From: Agitococcus sp.
GTDB taxonomy: Bacteria; Pseudomonadota; Gammaproteobacteria; Pseudomonadales; Moraxellaceae
Assembly (NCBI GenBank): GCA_030646715.1
Contig: JAUSLJ010000046.1
Location: 1 to 64,000 of the forward strand
Length of the DNA: 64,000 nt
Reading direction: 5' to 3'
The notes beneath the pieces were generated by a model. The model saw only the letters and a program-made list of their open reading frames with translations, was not told where the DNA came from and ran no database searches. Each line of letters opens with the position of its first letter. Position 1 is the stretch's first letter. Of this stretch, positions 34,928 through 45,233 are shown piece after piece. The position numbers and the translations under genes are program-made.

Positions 34928-36571
34928 TTACAAAACCACCACTTCATCACTAAACTCATCTTTAATTCGTGTATCAGCACATAACACCGAATACGCCATG
35001 CAATCTAATACCTGTTTTTGCACGGAAAAATGCTTCATAAACGTGGGTGAAAGTTGACAATCCCCATCACTAATCATCAATACATCTGCTTTTTGATAAT
35101 CTTTTTGTGATGCGATAATATCTAAGGCGCGTTGTAATGGTGTTTCAAAATCTGTTCCGCCGCCAAAGCCTTGTTGTAAGAATTTTAGTAATCCAGCCGC
35201 TTCATTTTTGCCTAGCATAGAAAATTCACGAATTTCACCACTCGCACCAAATAACAAGACGTGTAATGAACGATTCTCTTTTTGCAAAATATTCGCAATC
35301 GCCAATAACAAGACTTTTGCTTTGAGCATGGGCTGTCCTTGCATACTCCCTGAGGTGTCTAAACATGCAACCACTGGCCCTGTGCGTTGTTTTTCTGTTT
35401 CGGTGGTTTCACCGATAACAAAGGTTGTACCTTGTAACTCATAGGTTAGTAATTGTTTTTCTAATAAACGCGCATAAAAGAGTATTTCTAAATCTTCATC
35501 TTCGAGATTTAATAACTCGCTCGGCAAAATCCTCATCACATCATCGCTTCGATGAGTGCCATGTACCTCACTTTTGCTTGCTTGTGGAATTTTAGTTTGC
35601 TTCTTTTTTTCTTCACTAATATAAGCACGTCCCATTTTTTGTGCCAATTCTTTGATTTTATGGTTATTTTGCAAAGCATTGGCTAAAGCACTAAAGTCTT
35701 CGCTACAGGCTTTAAGGTCGGCATAAGAGAAATTAGCTCCACACGCGATCAAAAAACCTTTGGCATTTTCGTAGGTGTTGGCAATATCCTGCATGGCTAA
35801 TCTAAAGCCTGCTAAGTGTTTGCGAATAGGTTCGGGGATGTTTTCGTCGGCAATTTCTTGCTCGTAGGCTTGAGTAGCCGCTAACTGCTGTTGAATTTGT
35901 TGAATGCTTTCGGCATTTAACGGCAAATTCTTAAAGTAATCTTGTTGAGCTTGCCAATCAGGTTCTGGAGGAGGTGATTCATTCTTGTTATCGTTTTGCC
36001 AGTCCCATAAACGCCATTTAGTTGCACCCAAGTTTTTTCGGGCTGCTTGTTTGAGTGCGCCAATGGTTAGCTCCCATGTATCGGGCGTTAATATGTCCGA
36101 GGCAACTTCTAGCCAAGAGGTGTTTTTTAATTGACTGCTTTGCTCAACACATTTTTGCGAAAATTGATGACAGTTTTTAAGCACTAAGCCGTAAAAAGAA
36201 CGCTCACCCACTTGGTCATTGGCATAATCGGCGACATTGTCATCACCCACCGCACTTTGTTTGTTGCACGAGACATAAATTTTTTGGCCTAAAGTACTTT
36301 TTGAGGTAAAGCTCGCAGGTGAGCAGCGTCGTACTGCACTTTCTGCCATGCCTTCTACTTCGATGTTAGAAATGTTGCCATCGCCCACATAAATTCCTGA
36401 ATGCTCTACCGCTACCCATAAGTCGCAATACAAGACGCTACCTGCGACAGGGGTTACTTTTTCACGCAGGGTACTGTCCATAAAATATTTAATGGCTTTG
36501 ATACCCGTAGGGATTGCTACAGCAAAAGGATTAAATTTAGTAAAAGCCGTTTTGATGAGGGTATCAAACAT
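34928..36571 (-). CDS. LRAT-like papain-fold domain fused to a ViaA-type VWA domain
   Basis: A 547-residue protein. Residues about 40-145 form an LRAT-like domain: histidine His57 in EHSGIYVGDG and cysteine Cys134 in KNCHQF match the two catalytic-type motifs (HxGIYVGDG and NCxxF). Residues about 150-330 are mostly helical and resemble the region before the VWA in ViaA-like proteins; EVHGTHRSDDVMRILPSELL is their shared sequence. The VWA domain (about 395-547) has a complete MIDAS: DTSGS (405-409), the Thr of GGGTDF, and the Asp of ISDGD. It follows the MoxR/RavA-type ATPase by about 70 bases on the same strand. Role unknown; the LRAT domain would act on lipid or peptide acyl bonds. Confidence 0.8.
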   Translation of the reverse strand: MFDTLIKTAFTKFNPFAVAIPTGIKAIKYFMDSTLREKVTPVAGSVLYCDLWVAVEHSGIYVGDGNISNIEVEGMAESAVRRCSPASFTSKSTLGQKIYVSCNKQSAVGDDNVADYANDQVGERSFYGLVLKNCHQFSQKCVEQSSQLKNTSWLEVASDILTPDTWELTIGALKQAARKNLGATKWRLWDWQNDNKNESPPPEPDWQAQQDYFKNLPLNAESIQQIQQQLAATQAYEQEIADENIPEPIRKHLAGFRLAMQDIANTYENAKGFLIACGANFSYADLKACSEDFSALANALQNNHKIKELAQKMGRAYISEEKKKQTKIPQASKSEVHGTHRSDDVMRILPSELLNLEDEDLEILFYARLLEKQLLTYELQGTTFVIGETTETEKQRTGPVVACLDTSGSMQGQPMLKAKVLLLAIANILQKENRSLHVLLFGASGEIREFSMLGKNEAAGLLKFLQQGFGGGTDFETPLQRALDIIASQKDYQKADVLMISDGDCQLSPTFMKHFSVQKQVLDCMAYSVLCADTRIKDEFSDEVVVL

Positions 36572-36642
36572 AAAAACTCACTCCTTGTGGTATTTATTCC
36601 AATGTTGGCCAAAAAGCTCTCTCTGGGAGAGGGGACTTCTTT

Positions 36643-37767
36643 TTACAACCATATATTGGCGCGTATTTGTTGGGTGAGTAAGTCATAGGGAGCATTTTGT
36701 TTTTCTGTTTTATGTTGAACGCTTTGTATAAGTTCCGACCAAACTGATGACGTATGCTTTATAGTGCCTGAAATGTCCTCACTAACTACTATAACTGTAC
36801 AGTCTGGTGCGACAATATAATTCGCTTCTGACTGCACTTCATAACTAAACCCTTGCAACACTACCTTAATCATCTCACGGACTTTCATCGCATTATCAGG
36901 ATGATTCCACAAACAATCTTTCAGCAAAAAAACATCCGACAAATTGACCTCAGTACGTCCATTAGTCGCAGCCGCCACACTCAATAACTTAATCACCTTT
37001 TTTAAACGACGGTCAGAAAGCTGCTCGCGTCTATCTTCCTTAAAAATATCGCGGTGTTTTTGCCAAATTTGTTGAATGGCTTGCACAATCTCAGGCGGAA
37101 TGGTGACATCTTCAGCCGTTTGTTTAATAGAGTCTAATTCATCTACCGTAAAAGGTATGACGTTTGCTCGTTCGGGCGTTTTTTCAAAAAGCTGCGGCAG
37201 ACTATCTAGGCTGACATAATCTATAAACACACGCACCAAAAAACGGTCATACAACGCACTGAGTTCTTCTTGTCCTGTTGGCAACTCGTTAGAGGCAGCA
37301 ATCAAGGCTTGCATTGGCACATCTTGCACCTCTGCGCCGTTGTGATACTTCCTCTCATTCAAAATCGTTAATAGCGCATTAAGAATTGACGAACTCGCCT
37401 TAAAAATTTCATCCAAAAACGCAATGCGCACTGTTGGCAAATAACCTGCGGTATTACGTTTAACACAATCTGCTTTGAGTGCTGCAATGGATAACGGGCC
37501 AAAAATTTCTTCGGGGGTCGAAAACTTCGTCAGTAAATATTCAAAATAGTCCCTGCTATTGTCATCCGCTGTTAAAGTTTGAGCGATGCGCCTTGCAATA
37601 AGACTTTTAGCCGTACCGGGTGGACCGATTAACAGTAAGTTTTCGCCTGCTAAAACCGTCAGTAATGCCATTTTGAGTATGGGTTCGCGTTCAACTAATC
37701 CTTGATTAAGGCTATTAAACAATACTTGAATCTTGGCTTTTAATTCGGGTGACATACTATTTTCCAT
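36643..37767 (-). CDS. MoxR/RavA-type AAA+ ATPase
   Basis: A 374-residue ATPase of the MoxR group. Walker A is GPPGTAKS (48-55), Walker B is IAFLDEIF (about 115-122), and sensor-1 region AASNELP and the arginine-bearing YDRFLVRVF follow. In RavA-ViaA the ATPase works with a VWA partner; here the partner is the next gene downstream, which has a MIDAS and an LRAT domain. The protein lacks the long C-terminal LARA extension of E. coli RavA (498 residues), so complex geometry would differ. Its start has no good Shine-Dalgarno visible; ATG 37767 begins MENSMSPELK. Confidence 0.9.
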   Translation of the reverse strand: MENSMSPELKAKIQVLFNSLNQGLVEREPILKMALLTVLAGENLLLIGPPGTAKSLIARRIAQTLTADDNSRDYFEYLLTKFSTPEEIFGPLSIAALKADCVKRNTAGYLPTVRIAFLDEIFKASSSILNALLTILNERKYHNGAEVQDVPMQALIAASNELPTGQEELSALYDRFLVRVFIDYVSLDSLPQLFEKTPERANVIPFTVDELDSIKQTAEDVTIPPEIVQAIQQIWQKHRDIFKEDRREQLSDRRLKKVIKLLSVAAATNGRTEVNLSDVFLLKDCLWNHPDNAMKVREMIKVVLQGFSYEVQSEANYIVAPDCTVIVVSEDISGTIKHTSSVWSELIQSVQHKTEKQNAPYDLLTQQIRANIWL

Positions 37768-37885
37768 AATCTATTGATCTGTTTTTTTTGATGATGCCAC
37801 AAGAGTAGAAGAGTTATATCAACCATTTCAAGGGTGAAATAACAACCTTAACATTGAATGCGACGTAGTTTGACGTGCTGGTAAG

Positions 37886-39337
37886 TTAAGACGAACAACT
37901 AATTTCTAAATCCTGTCCCCAATCAGGCGGTAAATCGGCATAACGCTCATAGTCTGGATGTTCGGCAAAAGGACTTTGTAGCAGCATTAACAAGGTATCA
38001 AGCTCACTAAAATCGCCTTTTACGGATTTTTCTATCGCAATTTGCGCCAAATAATTTCGCAAAATAAATTTAGGATTGATGGCTTGCATTTGTTGTTGAC
38101 GTTCACTATCGGAAATAGACTCATGTTGTAAACGCTCGCTATAACGCTTAAACCATGCATCAAAACTGTCTCTATCTAAACAGTCGTCACGTAGTGAACA
38201 AACTATATCGGTTTTGCTGACATGACTTAAGGCTCTAAAACTGCGTGTATAGTCCATATTATTTTTCATTAAGATATCTAACAAATTAAACGCCAGTTGA
38301 TTATCGTCGGCTTCGTGAGTCGTTAGTCCTAATTTCTTTTGCATACCTTGATAGTAATAATCGACCAACACGCCTTCATAACGCTGCAACGCCGCCATAA
38401 TGTCTTCTTTGTCGATTAACGGCGATAACGCATAAGCCAGCGCGTTTAAGTTCCATAAGCCAATACTAGGTTGCTGATTCCACGCATAACGGCCTGTATT
38501 GTCGGAGTGATTACAAACAAAACTAGGTTTATAAACATCTAAAAAACCATAAGGGCCATAATCAAAGGTAGAACCTGTAATGGAGAAATTATCGGTATTC
38601 ATCACCCCATGAGCAAAACCGACTAATTGCCATTGTGCCATTAACGTCGCAGTGCGATTCACGATGGCATTGAGCAAAGCAGCATACGGTTTATCGGCAG
38701 CCGCGCAATCGGGATAGTGACGATTAATCACATAATCCGCGAAATCTTTTAAGTGCGTGGGTTTGTTGTGGAAAATCCATTCAAAATGGCCAAAACGAAT
38801 ATGGCTATCAGCAACACGCACTAAAGTAGCAGCCGTTTCGCGTGTTTCTCGTTGCACGGGTTCTTTAGAACCAATAATGCACAGTGCGCGGGTGGTTGGT
38901 ATGCCTAAAGCATGAATGGCTTCACTGCATAAATATTCCCGAATCGACGAACGTAATACCGCCCGACCATCGCCGAAGCGTGAATAAGGTGTACGACCAG
39001 CACCTTTTAAATGCACATCCCAACGTTCGCCTTTTTGATTGATGACTTCACCCAATAATAAACCTCGACCATCACCTAATTGGGGATTGTACTGGCCAAA
39101 TTGATGACCGCTATAAGTCATTGCCAGTGCTGTACTGTTGGGGAGTACACCATGACCGCCAAAATAGTGACTGAGTTCTTCGGCGGATGGTGTGTCTAAA
39201 TCCAATAACTGTGCCGCAGCAGGGTTAAAATGCACTAAAAATGGAGATTTAATGGCGGTTGGATTTAAAACTGTGAATAAGACGTTCGGTAAACGGGCAA
39301 ACGAGTTGTCAAAATTGAGCGTCGTTAAGGTTGCCAT
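37886..39337 (-). CDS. selO: Protein adenylyltransferase SelO (YdiU family)
   Basis: A 483-residue pseudokinase-fold protein with YSGHQFGQYNPQLGDGRG, WDVHLKGAGRTPYSRFGDG, and REYLCSEAIHALGIPTTRAL, all family signatures. It transfers AMP to proteins in oxidative stress; the C-terminus ends ISCSS with a conserved Cys third from the end, which is Sec in some homologues. Stand-alone gene. Confidence 0.95.
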   Translation of the reverse strand: MATLTTLNFDNSFARLPNVLFTVLNPTAIKSPFLVHFNPAAAQLLDLDTPSAEELSHYFGGHGVLPNSTALAMTYSGHQFGQYNPQLGDGRGLLLGEVINQKGERWDVHLKGAGRTPYSRFGDGRAVLRSSIREYLCSEAIHALGIPTTRALCIIGSKEPVQRETRETAATLVRVADSHIRFGHFEWIFHNKPTHLKDFADYVINRHYPDCAAADKPYAALLNAIVNRTATLMAQWQLVGFAHGVMNTDNFSITGSTFDYGPYGFLDVYKPSFVCNHSDNTGRYAWNQQPSIGLWNLNALAYALSPLIDKEDIMAALQRYEGVLVDYYYQGMQKKLGLTTHEADDNQLAFNLLDILMKNNMDYTRSFRALSHVSKTDIVCSLRDDCLDRDSFDAWFKRYSERLQHESISDSERQQQMQAINPKFILRNYLAQIAIEKSVKGDFSELDTLLMLLQSPFAEHPDYERYADLPPDWGQDLEISCSS

Positions 39338-39573
39338 TGGGAGATTGCTCTGTGATGCAGGGAATAGGTTGATGATAACACATCATAATTCTCGCCTTGA
39401 AAGAAGCTATGCAACTTACTCAGCCCAGATGTTTGTTATATATGCTAAGACTAACGAAAGAGCGGAGAGATGACAGTGGCGGCAAAGAGATATCAAATAA
39501 ACAAATTAGGACTGGAGACAGGGGTTTTCATTAATGCTAGCCTTGATGTTGTTGTCGCAGCAATGATTTAGAT

Positions 39574-40803
39574 CTAAGCATATTCAAACACCCGATACTG
39601 GTGTCGGCCATTATCTTTCGCTTGATATAAAGCGGTGTCCGCTTGACGAATAGCGTCTTGTAAGGGTTGGCTTTGTTGGGGTGTCAAGGTAGTCACACCA
39701 ACACTTACTGTTACATACGGCTCAACAGTTGAAGACGCATGAGGAATCTGACAGCTATCCACCGAAGCTAAAATTCGTTCGGCAACCATTTTCGCGCCTT
39801 CGATATCAGTGTCGGGCATGAGTACCACAAATTCCTCGCCACCATAACGCGCCGCTAAATCAGCAGGCCGCATCATGGCATCACGGATAGCACGGGCAAT
39901 CGCCTGCAAACATTTGTCGCCACCTTCATGGCCATAAGTATCGTTATAACGTTTAAAAAAATCGACATCTAATAATAATAATGACAGTGGCCTTTGGTCG
40001 CGTTGGGCAATATCCCATTCACGTTCGGCGGCATTATTAAAGCTGCGGCGATTGGCAATGCCAGTCAGTGCATCTTCATGGGCAATTTTATCAAGCCGTT
40101 GATTCAGATGCGCTAACTCTTGCGATTGATAACTCACCAACAGTTCTTGTAAAAAGGCAAAACGCTCTTGACGTTCAGCAATACCTGCCAAAGCGAGGAT
40201 TACCACACCAAAAAGAACATAGTAATAATTGAAGGACAATACATCTATCGGCAGATGTAAGAAACTACCAAGAGCTAATGCCGTCAAACCACTAAAAGCA
40301 AAAAGAATGAGCAATATTTTTGTCGTGAATCTAAGACCTAGAGCAATCAAAAGCATACTAATAGTTTGATTGATAATCGCAAAGGTATTGTATCCCGTAT
40401 CTGCTGTTAGAAAGATATGTAAATGAATCGTGATAATTTGAAATGCGGCGACTGGAAACATCACCCGATGAAAATGCTCACGTACGCCAGAAATACGATT
40501 ACCGTAAATAATAAAAAGAATAGAAAGACCGAGAGGGAGTTCAATAAATTTAAGCTGTTGAAAGTGGTCGGCGATAAATATGTCTTGAAAATAAGTCCAA
40601 GCAATAAAAGCAATCAGCGTAAACATGGCTAATAATAGCCATTGTCCAGAGCGAATATAATACTGACTTGATTCAACCCGCTTCTCTAAAAACTCAGCTT
40701 CCATTGCCTCTGGGAAAAAACAAAATAGGGGGCGCTTGTGTAAAGTGTCCCGAATATAATCCTGCTCTGAGGCGTGGTCTGTGTGGGCTGAGGGCGTAGT
40801 CAT
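39574..40803 (-). CDS. Membrane-bound GGDEF diguanylate cyclase
   Basis: About six membrane helices (residues about 53-210) precede a short coiled segment and a GGDEF domain. The active site reads GGEEF (321-325); the inhibitory site R-x-x-D (Arg312, Asp315) lies five residues upstream, so product inhibition is expected. It should make c-di-GMP from two GTP. The membrane part is MASE-like but I cannot assign the type. It could be the source of the ligand of the candidate riboswitch at 18788. Confidence 0.9.
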   Translation of the reverse strand: MTTPSAHTDHASEQDYIRDTLHKRPLFCFFPEAMEAEFLEKRVESSQYYIRSGQWLLLAMFTLIAFIAWTYFQDIFIADHFQQLKFIELPLGLSILFIIYGNRISGVREHFHRVMFPVAAFQIITIHLHIFLTADTGYNTFAIINQTISMLLIALGLRFTTKILLILFAFSGLTALALGSFLHLPIDVLSFNYYYVLFGVVILALAGIAERQERFAFLQELLVSYQSQELAHLNQRLDKIAHEDALTGIANRRSFNNAAEREWDIAQRDQRPLSLLLLDVDFFKRYNDTYGHEGGDKCLQAIARAIRDAMMRPADLAARYGGEEFVVLMPDTDIEGAKMVAERILASVDSCQIPHASSTVEPYVTVSVGVTTLTPQQSQPLQDAIRQADTALYQAKDNGRHQYRVFEYA

Positions 40804-40886
40804 GGCGTATAGACATCCGTCTTATTGTGATTGTTTTCAGCCAAGCATAGCATTGTTTTCGGATGTCTATAACCGCCAACATCGGA

Positions 40887-41549
40887 TTAAGCATAATCGT
40901 AATGACCATCCGCCTTTAATGCTTTTTGGTAAGCGGGACGAGCCTGAACTCGTTTTACCCATGCGTTAATATGGGGATAGTTACCCTGTGCTCGACCTGC
41001 AATCGCTGCTTCTAAAGGAAAACTCATTTGAAAGTCTGCGCCTGTCATTTTTGCGCCTACAAACCATTCATTTTTTGCCAAATGCTCGTTGATAAAATCC
41101 ATGTTGGCACTAATGTTGGGGCCGACAAAAGATTTCATCACTTTATCGGCAATGCCTTTGGTCACAGGTTTGAGAAAGAAGGGCACAGGCGCAGAGCGAA
41201 CTTTGTCAAACACCAATTTCATAACAAACGGGGGCATTAATGAGCCTTCGGCAAAGTGCATCCAATAGGTGTATTGACGATATTCAGGGGTATTAACGGC
41301 AGTTAGCAGATTTTGGCCGTAATTTTGCGCTAAATAGTCAATAATTGCACCTGATTCGGCAACGGTAATATCACCATCAGTAATAACAGGTGACTTACCT
41401 AATGGATGCACTTTTTTTAATGATGCGGGCGCAAGCATGGTTTTGGCATCGCGTTGATAGTGCTTGATTTCGTAGGGAATACCCAACTCTTCAAGCATCC
41501 ATAAAATACGTTGCGAACGGGAGTTATTCAGGTGATGAACGGTAATCAT
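40887..41549 (-). CDS. Glutathione S-transferase family protein
   Basis: A 220-residue protein with a thioredoxin-fold N-terminal domain (SQRILWMLEELGIPYEI, then PLGKSPVITDGD-type cis-Pro loop with the SGAIIDYL motif) and a helical C-terminal domain. It conjugates glutathione or acts as a reductase/isomerase; the substrate is unknown. Single gene. Confidence 0.88.
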   Translation of the reverse strand: MITVHHLNNSRSQRILWMLEELGIPYEIKHYQRDAKTMLAPASLKKVHPLGKSPVITDGDITVAESGAIIDYLAQNYGQNLLTAVNTPEYRQYTYWMHFAEGSLMPPFVMKLVFDKVRSAPVPFFLKPVTKGIADKVMKSFVGPNISANMDFINEHLAKNEWFVGAKMTGADFQMSFPLEAAIAGRAQGNYPHINAWVKRVQARPAYQKALKADGHYDYA

Positions 41550-41601
41550 GGCTACTCGCAGAGATAAAATTGTTAATGGGCAGCTCCTCCACCTGATTAG
41601 T

Positions 41602-41635
41602 ATAGGTATCTACACAAGTGATTGTAGATACCTAT
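41602..41635. repeat. Perfect 13-bp inverted repeat between the GST gene and gatB
   Basis: ATAGGTATCTACA and TGTAGATACCTAT flank an 8-base loop. No T-tract is present, so it is not a classical terminator. Perfect arms suggest a recent or conserved element. Confidence 0.6.
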
Positions 41636-41680
41636 GCCTTGGCGAAGGGGGAAGGTTCAAAAAACAAAGCGTCAACAGCG

Positions 41681-43120
41681 TTAACCAGCCAAAGCTTTTT
41701 TCAACAACTCATTAACCTGTGCAGGGTTGGCTTTGCCTTTAGAGCGTTTCATCACTTCACCCACAAAGTAGCCAAACAACTTGTCTTTACCACCACGATA
41801 ATCGGCTAATTGTTGCGGGCTGGCGGCAATCACGTCATTAATCACCGCTTCGATTGCACCTGTGTCTGTGACTTGTTTTAAGCCTTTACTGTCAATAATG
41901 GCATCGGCACTATCACCTTCACCATTCCACAATGCTTCAAAGACTTGTTTAGCGATTTTGCCCGAAATAGTGTTGTCGTTAATACGATTAATTAAACCAC
42001 CTAATTGCGCGGCAGAAATAGGGGATTCCGTAATCTCTTTTTCGGCTTTGTTGAGTGCGCCCAGTAATTCACCTGTGACCCAATTCGCGGCTTGTTTGGC
42101 TTGGCCGTTAGCGGCGTTGACGGTGGCTTCAAAATATTCAGCCAATTCACGCTCCGCAACTAATACGCCTGCGTCATAAGCCGACAAACCAAAGTCAGCC
42201 ATAAAACGGTCTTTTTTCGCGACAGGTAACTCAGGTAATTCTGCACGAATATCGCTAATCATGGTTTCAGTGACGACCACAGGTAATAAGTCAGGGTCTG
42301 GGAAGTAACGGTAATCGTTGGCTTCTTCTTTGCTACGCATGGCGCGGGTTTCGTTTTTGTTGGCATCGTACAATACGGTGGATTGAACAATGGCACGACC
42401 TGATTCTAATTCGTCCATTTGCCATGCAATTTCAGCGTTAATGGCTTTTTCAATAAACTTAAACGAGTTGACGTTTTTAATCTCACGGCGCGTGCCGAAT
42501 TTTTCCGCGCCTTTTTTGCGTAATGACACATTACAGTCACAACGCATCGAGCCTTCCGCCATATTGCCGTCAGAAATACCTAAATAACGAATCAGCGAAT
42601 GAATCGCTTTGGCATAAGCAACCGCTTCTTTTGCCGAACGCATATCAGGCTCAGAAACGATTTCTAACAGTGGCGTGCCAGCACGATTTAAGTCAATGCC
42701 TGACATACCAGCAAAATCTTCATGTAAAGATTTGCCTGCATCTTCTTCCAAATGGGCGCGAGTAATACCCACCCGTTTGGTGGTTTCGCTATCTAAAATA
42801 ATGTCTAAATGGCCTTTACCGACGATTGGTAATTCAAATTGCGAAATTTGATAGCCTTTAGGTAAGTCAGCATAAAAATAGTTTTTACGGGCAAAAATAC
42901 TGGTTTTGCCAATTTCAGCATCCACACCCAAGCCAAAACGAATGGCCATATTAACGGCTTCTTTGTTGAGCACAGGTAAGACACCGGGCATACCTAAGTC
43001 AATTAAACTGGCTTGGGTATTGGGTTCAGAGCCAAATGTAGTGGCACTACCCGAAAAAATTTTACTGTTGGTGTTCAATTGCACATGAACTTCTAAACCA
43101 ATAACCACTTCCCATGACAT
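41681..43120 (-). CDS. gatB: Aspartyl/glutamyl-tRNA(Asn/Gln) amidotransferase subunit B
   Basis: A 479-residue GatB with [12 protein letters not shown] at the start, [14 protein letters not shown], and [13 protein letters not shown] as signatures, plus the C-terminal tail domain. It binds misacylated tRNA and phosphorylates the side chain in the transamidation reaction. Runs with gatA and gatC on the minus strand. Confidence 0.97.
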   Translation of the reverse strand: MSWEVVIGLEVHVQLNTNSKIFSGSATTFGSEPNTQASLIDLGMPGVLPVLNKEAVNMAIRFGLGVDAEIGKTSIFARKNYFYADLPKGYQISQFELPIVGKGHLDIILDSETTKRVGITRAHLEEDAGKSLHEDFAGMSGIDLNRAGTPLLEIVSEPDMRSAKEAVAYAKAIHSLIRYLGISDGNMAEGSMRCDCNVSLRKKGAEKFGTRREIKNVNSFKFIEKAINAEIAWQMDELESGRAIVQSTVLYDANKNETRAMRSKEEANDYRYFPDPDLLPVVVTETMISDIRAELPELPVAKKDRFMADFGLSAYDAGVLVAERELAEYFEATVNAANGQAKQAANWVTGELLGALNKAEKEITESPISAAQLGGLINRINDNTISGKIAKQVFEALWNGEGDSADAIIDSKGLKQVTDTGAIEAVINDVIAASPQQLADYRGGKDKLFGYFVGEVMKRSKGKANPAQVNELLKKALAG

Positions 43121-43147
43121 GAAGGGTTGCTCCTCTGAATTCTAAAA

Positions 43148-44605
43148 TTAAGCAAACTGTATCGGCAATTGGCTATGCCAAGCGGTCACTTGTTGATAAC
43201 GATGCGCGACATTTAATAATTGGGCTTCTTGCCAATAGTTTCCGACTAATTGCAAACCCACAGGTAAGTTTTGACTAAAGCCCGCAGGGATACTCATGGC
43301 GGGTAAACCTGCCAAATTGGTGGCGATGGTATAAATGTCAGATAAATACATGGCGATAGGATTGGTATTTTTTTCACCAACACCAAAGGCAACGCTAGGT
43401 GAAGTTGGGCCAGCAATGACATCACATTTTTCAAATGCTTTCACAAAATCTTGTTGTACTAAACGACGCACTTTTTGTGCTTGTAAATAATACGCATCGT
43501 AATAACCTGCTGACAGCGCGTAAGTGCCAATCATAATCCGACGTTTGACTTCGCTACCAAAACCTTCAGCGCGTGAGCGTTTGTAGAGGTCAGTGAGATC
43601 TTTAGGATTATCACAACGATAGCCAAAACGTGCGCCATCAAAGCGCGATAAATTACTCGACGCTTCGGCAGGGGCAATCACATAATAAGCAGGGACAGAT
43701 AAGCCTGTATTCGGTAAATCAATATCGACTAAAATCGCGCCTAATTTTTCTAATTCTTTTAACGATTGCTGAATCACGGCTGCAACATCAGCATCTAAAC
43801 CTTCACCAAAATACTGTTTAGGAATACCAATACGTAGGCCTTTAATATCGTTATTTAAGCTTGCGCTGTAATCGGGTACGCTAGTATTAATACAAGTTGA
43901 GTCTTTTTCGTCATAGCCCGCCATGACATTTAATAATAAAGCGGCATCTTCGGCGGTTTGAGTCATCGGGCCTGCTTGGTCAAGACTTGATGCATACGCA
44001 ATCATGCCCCAACGCGAAACTCGGCCATAAGTCGGTTTTAAGCCTGTTAAATTACACAGTGCCGCAGGCTGACGAATCGAGCCACCCGTATCTGTGCCTG
44101 TTGCTGCAGGGGCTAAACGTGCTGCAACTGCCGCTGCCGACCCACCTGATGAGCCACCAGCTACTTTACTGATATCCCACGGATTTTTTACTGCGCCATA
44201 AAAACTGGTTTCGTTAGACGAGCCCATGGCAAATTCGTCCATATTGGTTTTACCCAACATCACCAAACCTGCACCCTCACATTGACTAATGACATGAGCA
44301 TTATAAGGGCTGATAAAGTTATCTAACATTTTTGAGCCGCAAGAGGTTTTAACCCCTTTGGTACAAAAAATATCTTTTTGTGCGAGGGGAATGCCTGCTA
44401 AGGCATGAGCCGAACCATTGGCACGCGCTATATCTGCCGCATCGGCTTGTACAAGTGCATTGTCTGCACACACGGTAATAAAACTATTAAGTTGACCATC
44501 AAATTGTTGAATACGGGTCAAAAAATGTTGTGTGAGTTCGCGGCTAGAAAAGTCACCACGCGTAAGGCCGTCACGAAGGGCGGCGAGAGTATAGGTATGT
44601 AGCAT
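43148..44605 (-). CDS. gatA: Aspartyl/glutamyl-tRNA(Asn/Gln) amidotransferase subunit A
   Basis: A 485-residue amidase-signature enzyme. The catalytic Ser-Ser-Lys set is Lys77 (AQKDIF), Ser152 ([10 protein letters not shown]) and Ser176 ([10 protein letters not shown]). It releases ammonia from glutamine for the GatB reaction. Starts 27 bases upstream of gatB. Confidence 0.97.
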   Translation of the reverse strand: MLHTYTLAALRDGLTRGDFSSRELTQHFLTRIQQFDGQLNSFITVCADNALVQADAADIARANGSAHALAGIPLAQKDIFCTKGVKTSCGSKMLDNFISPYNAHVISQCEGAGLVMLGKTNMDEFAMGSSNETSFYGAVKNPWDISKVAGGSSGGSAAAVAARLAPAATGTDTGGSIRQPAALCNLTGLKPTYGRVSRWGMIAYASSLDQAGPMTQTAEDAALLLNVMAGYDEKDSTCINTSVPDYSASLNNDIKGLRIGIPKQYFGEGLDADVAAVIQQSLKELEKLGAILVDIDLPNTGLSVPAYYVIAPAEASSNLSRFDGARFGYRCDNPKDLTDLYKRSRAEGFGSEVKRRIMIGTYALSAGYYDAYYLQAQKVRRLVQQDFVKAFEKCDVIAGPTSPSVAFGVGEKNTNPIAMYLSDIYTIATNLAGLPAMSIPAGFSQNLPVGLQLVGNYWQEAQLLNVAHRYQQVTAWHSQLPIQFA

Positions 44606-44640
44606 GTTTAACCTTTATTACGGATACGTTCAATGCATTT

Positions 44641-44676
44641 CTCCCTCCCCTTTGGGAGAGGGTTGGGGTGGGGGTG
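44641..44676. repeat. CTCCC/GGGAG short intergenic repeat between gatC and gatA
   Basis: CTCCCTCCCCTTTGGGAG followed by AGGGTTGGGGTGGGGG is a common short dispersed proteobacterial repeat. It separates gatC from gatA within the same operon. Confidence 0.6.
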
Positions 44677-44677
44677 A

Positions 44678-44965
44678 TTATTCCATGACCTTCGGTACTA
44701 AATACAAACCATCTTGTACGGCTGGGGCAATGGCTTGATAAGCATCCCGTTGATTTTGTTCGGTCACAATGTCGGCACGTAAGGGTTGAGTGACTTCTAA
44801 AGCGTGTGCCAACGGTTCAATACCCGTGGTATTTACCGCTTGTAATTCATCAATTAAGCCTAAAATATTATTTAAACTGTCGGTATAAAGACTTTTTTCA
44901 TCATCTGATAAACCAACACGTGCGAGATGGGCAATTTTGTTCATATCTTCAAGAGTGAGTGCCAT
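44678..44965 (-). CDS. gatC: Aspartyl/glutamyl-tRNA(Asn/Gln) amidotransferase subunit C
   Basis: ATG 44965 (opening [11 protein letters not shown]) is preferred, with AGAGAG just upstream; the longer frame to 45013 adds an unlikely leader. The 95-residue protein has the family pattern [14 protein letters not shown] and the [10 protein letters not shown] motif. It stabilises the GatA-GatB complex. Confidence 0.95.
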   Translation of the reverse strand: MALTLEDMNKIAHLARVGLSDDEKSLYTDSLNNILGLIDELQAVNTTGIEPLAHALEVTQPLRADIVTEQNQRDAYQAIAPAVQDGLYLVPKVME

Positions 44966-45233
44966 GATGCTCTCTAATCTCCATAACGTAGGGGGAATTT
45001 TGGTGGACAGCAAATTAACACAGACCAGACAACGGTGAAACAGGCATTTTTTAGAGATTATGTCAGTAATGGTCGATGATGAGTGCTTTTAGCAGATAGC
45101 TTTAAGTACTCTCGACAAAATACCTACGCCAACTGTGGTTTGTTGCTTGTCCAATGGATTAGCTTTCGCTAAAGTGTCGGCCAAATCTTGGTGTAAAGCC
45201 CATACGTTTTTTCAAAATTCAGGTTTAATCATA

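Noticed and set aside
39470-39571. A possible 33-codon gene between selO and the diguanylate cyclase gene
   Set aside because: The ribosome site is only 2 bases from the ATG, there is no recognisable similarity and the region is otherwise an ordinary gap.
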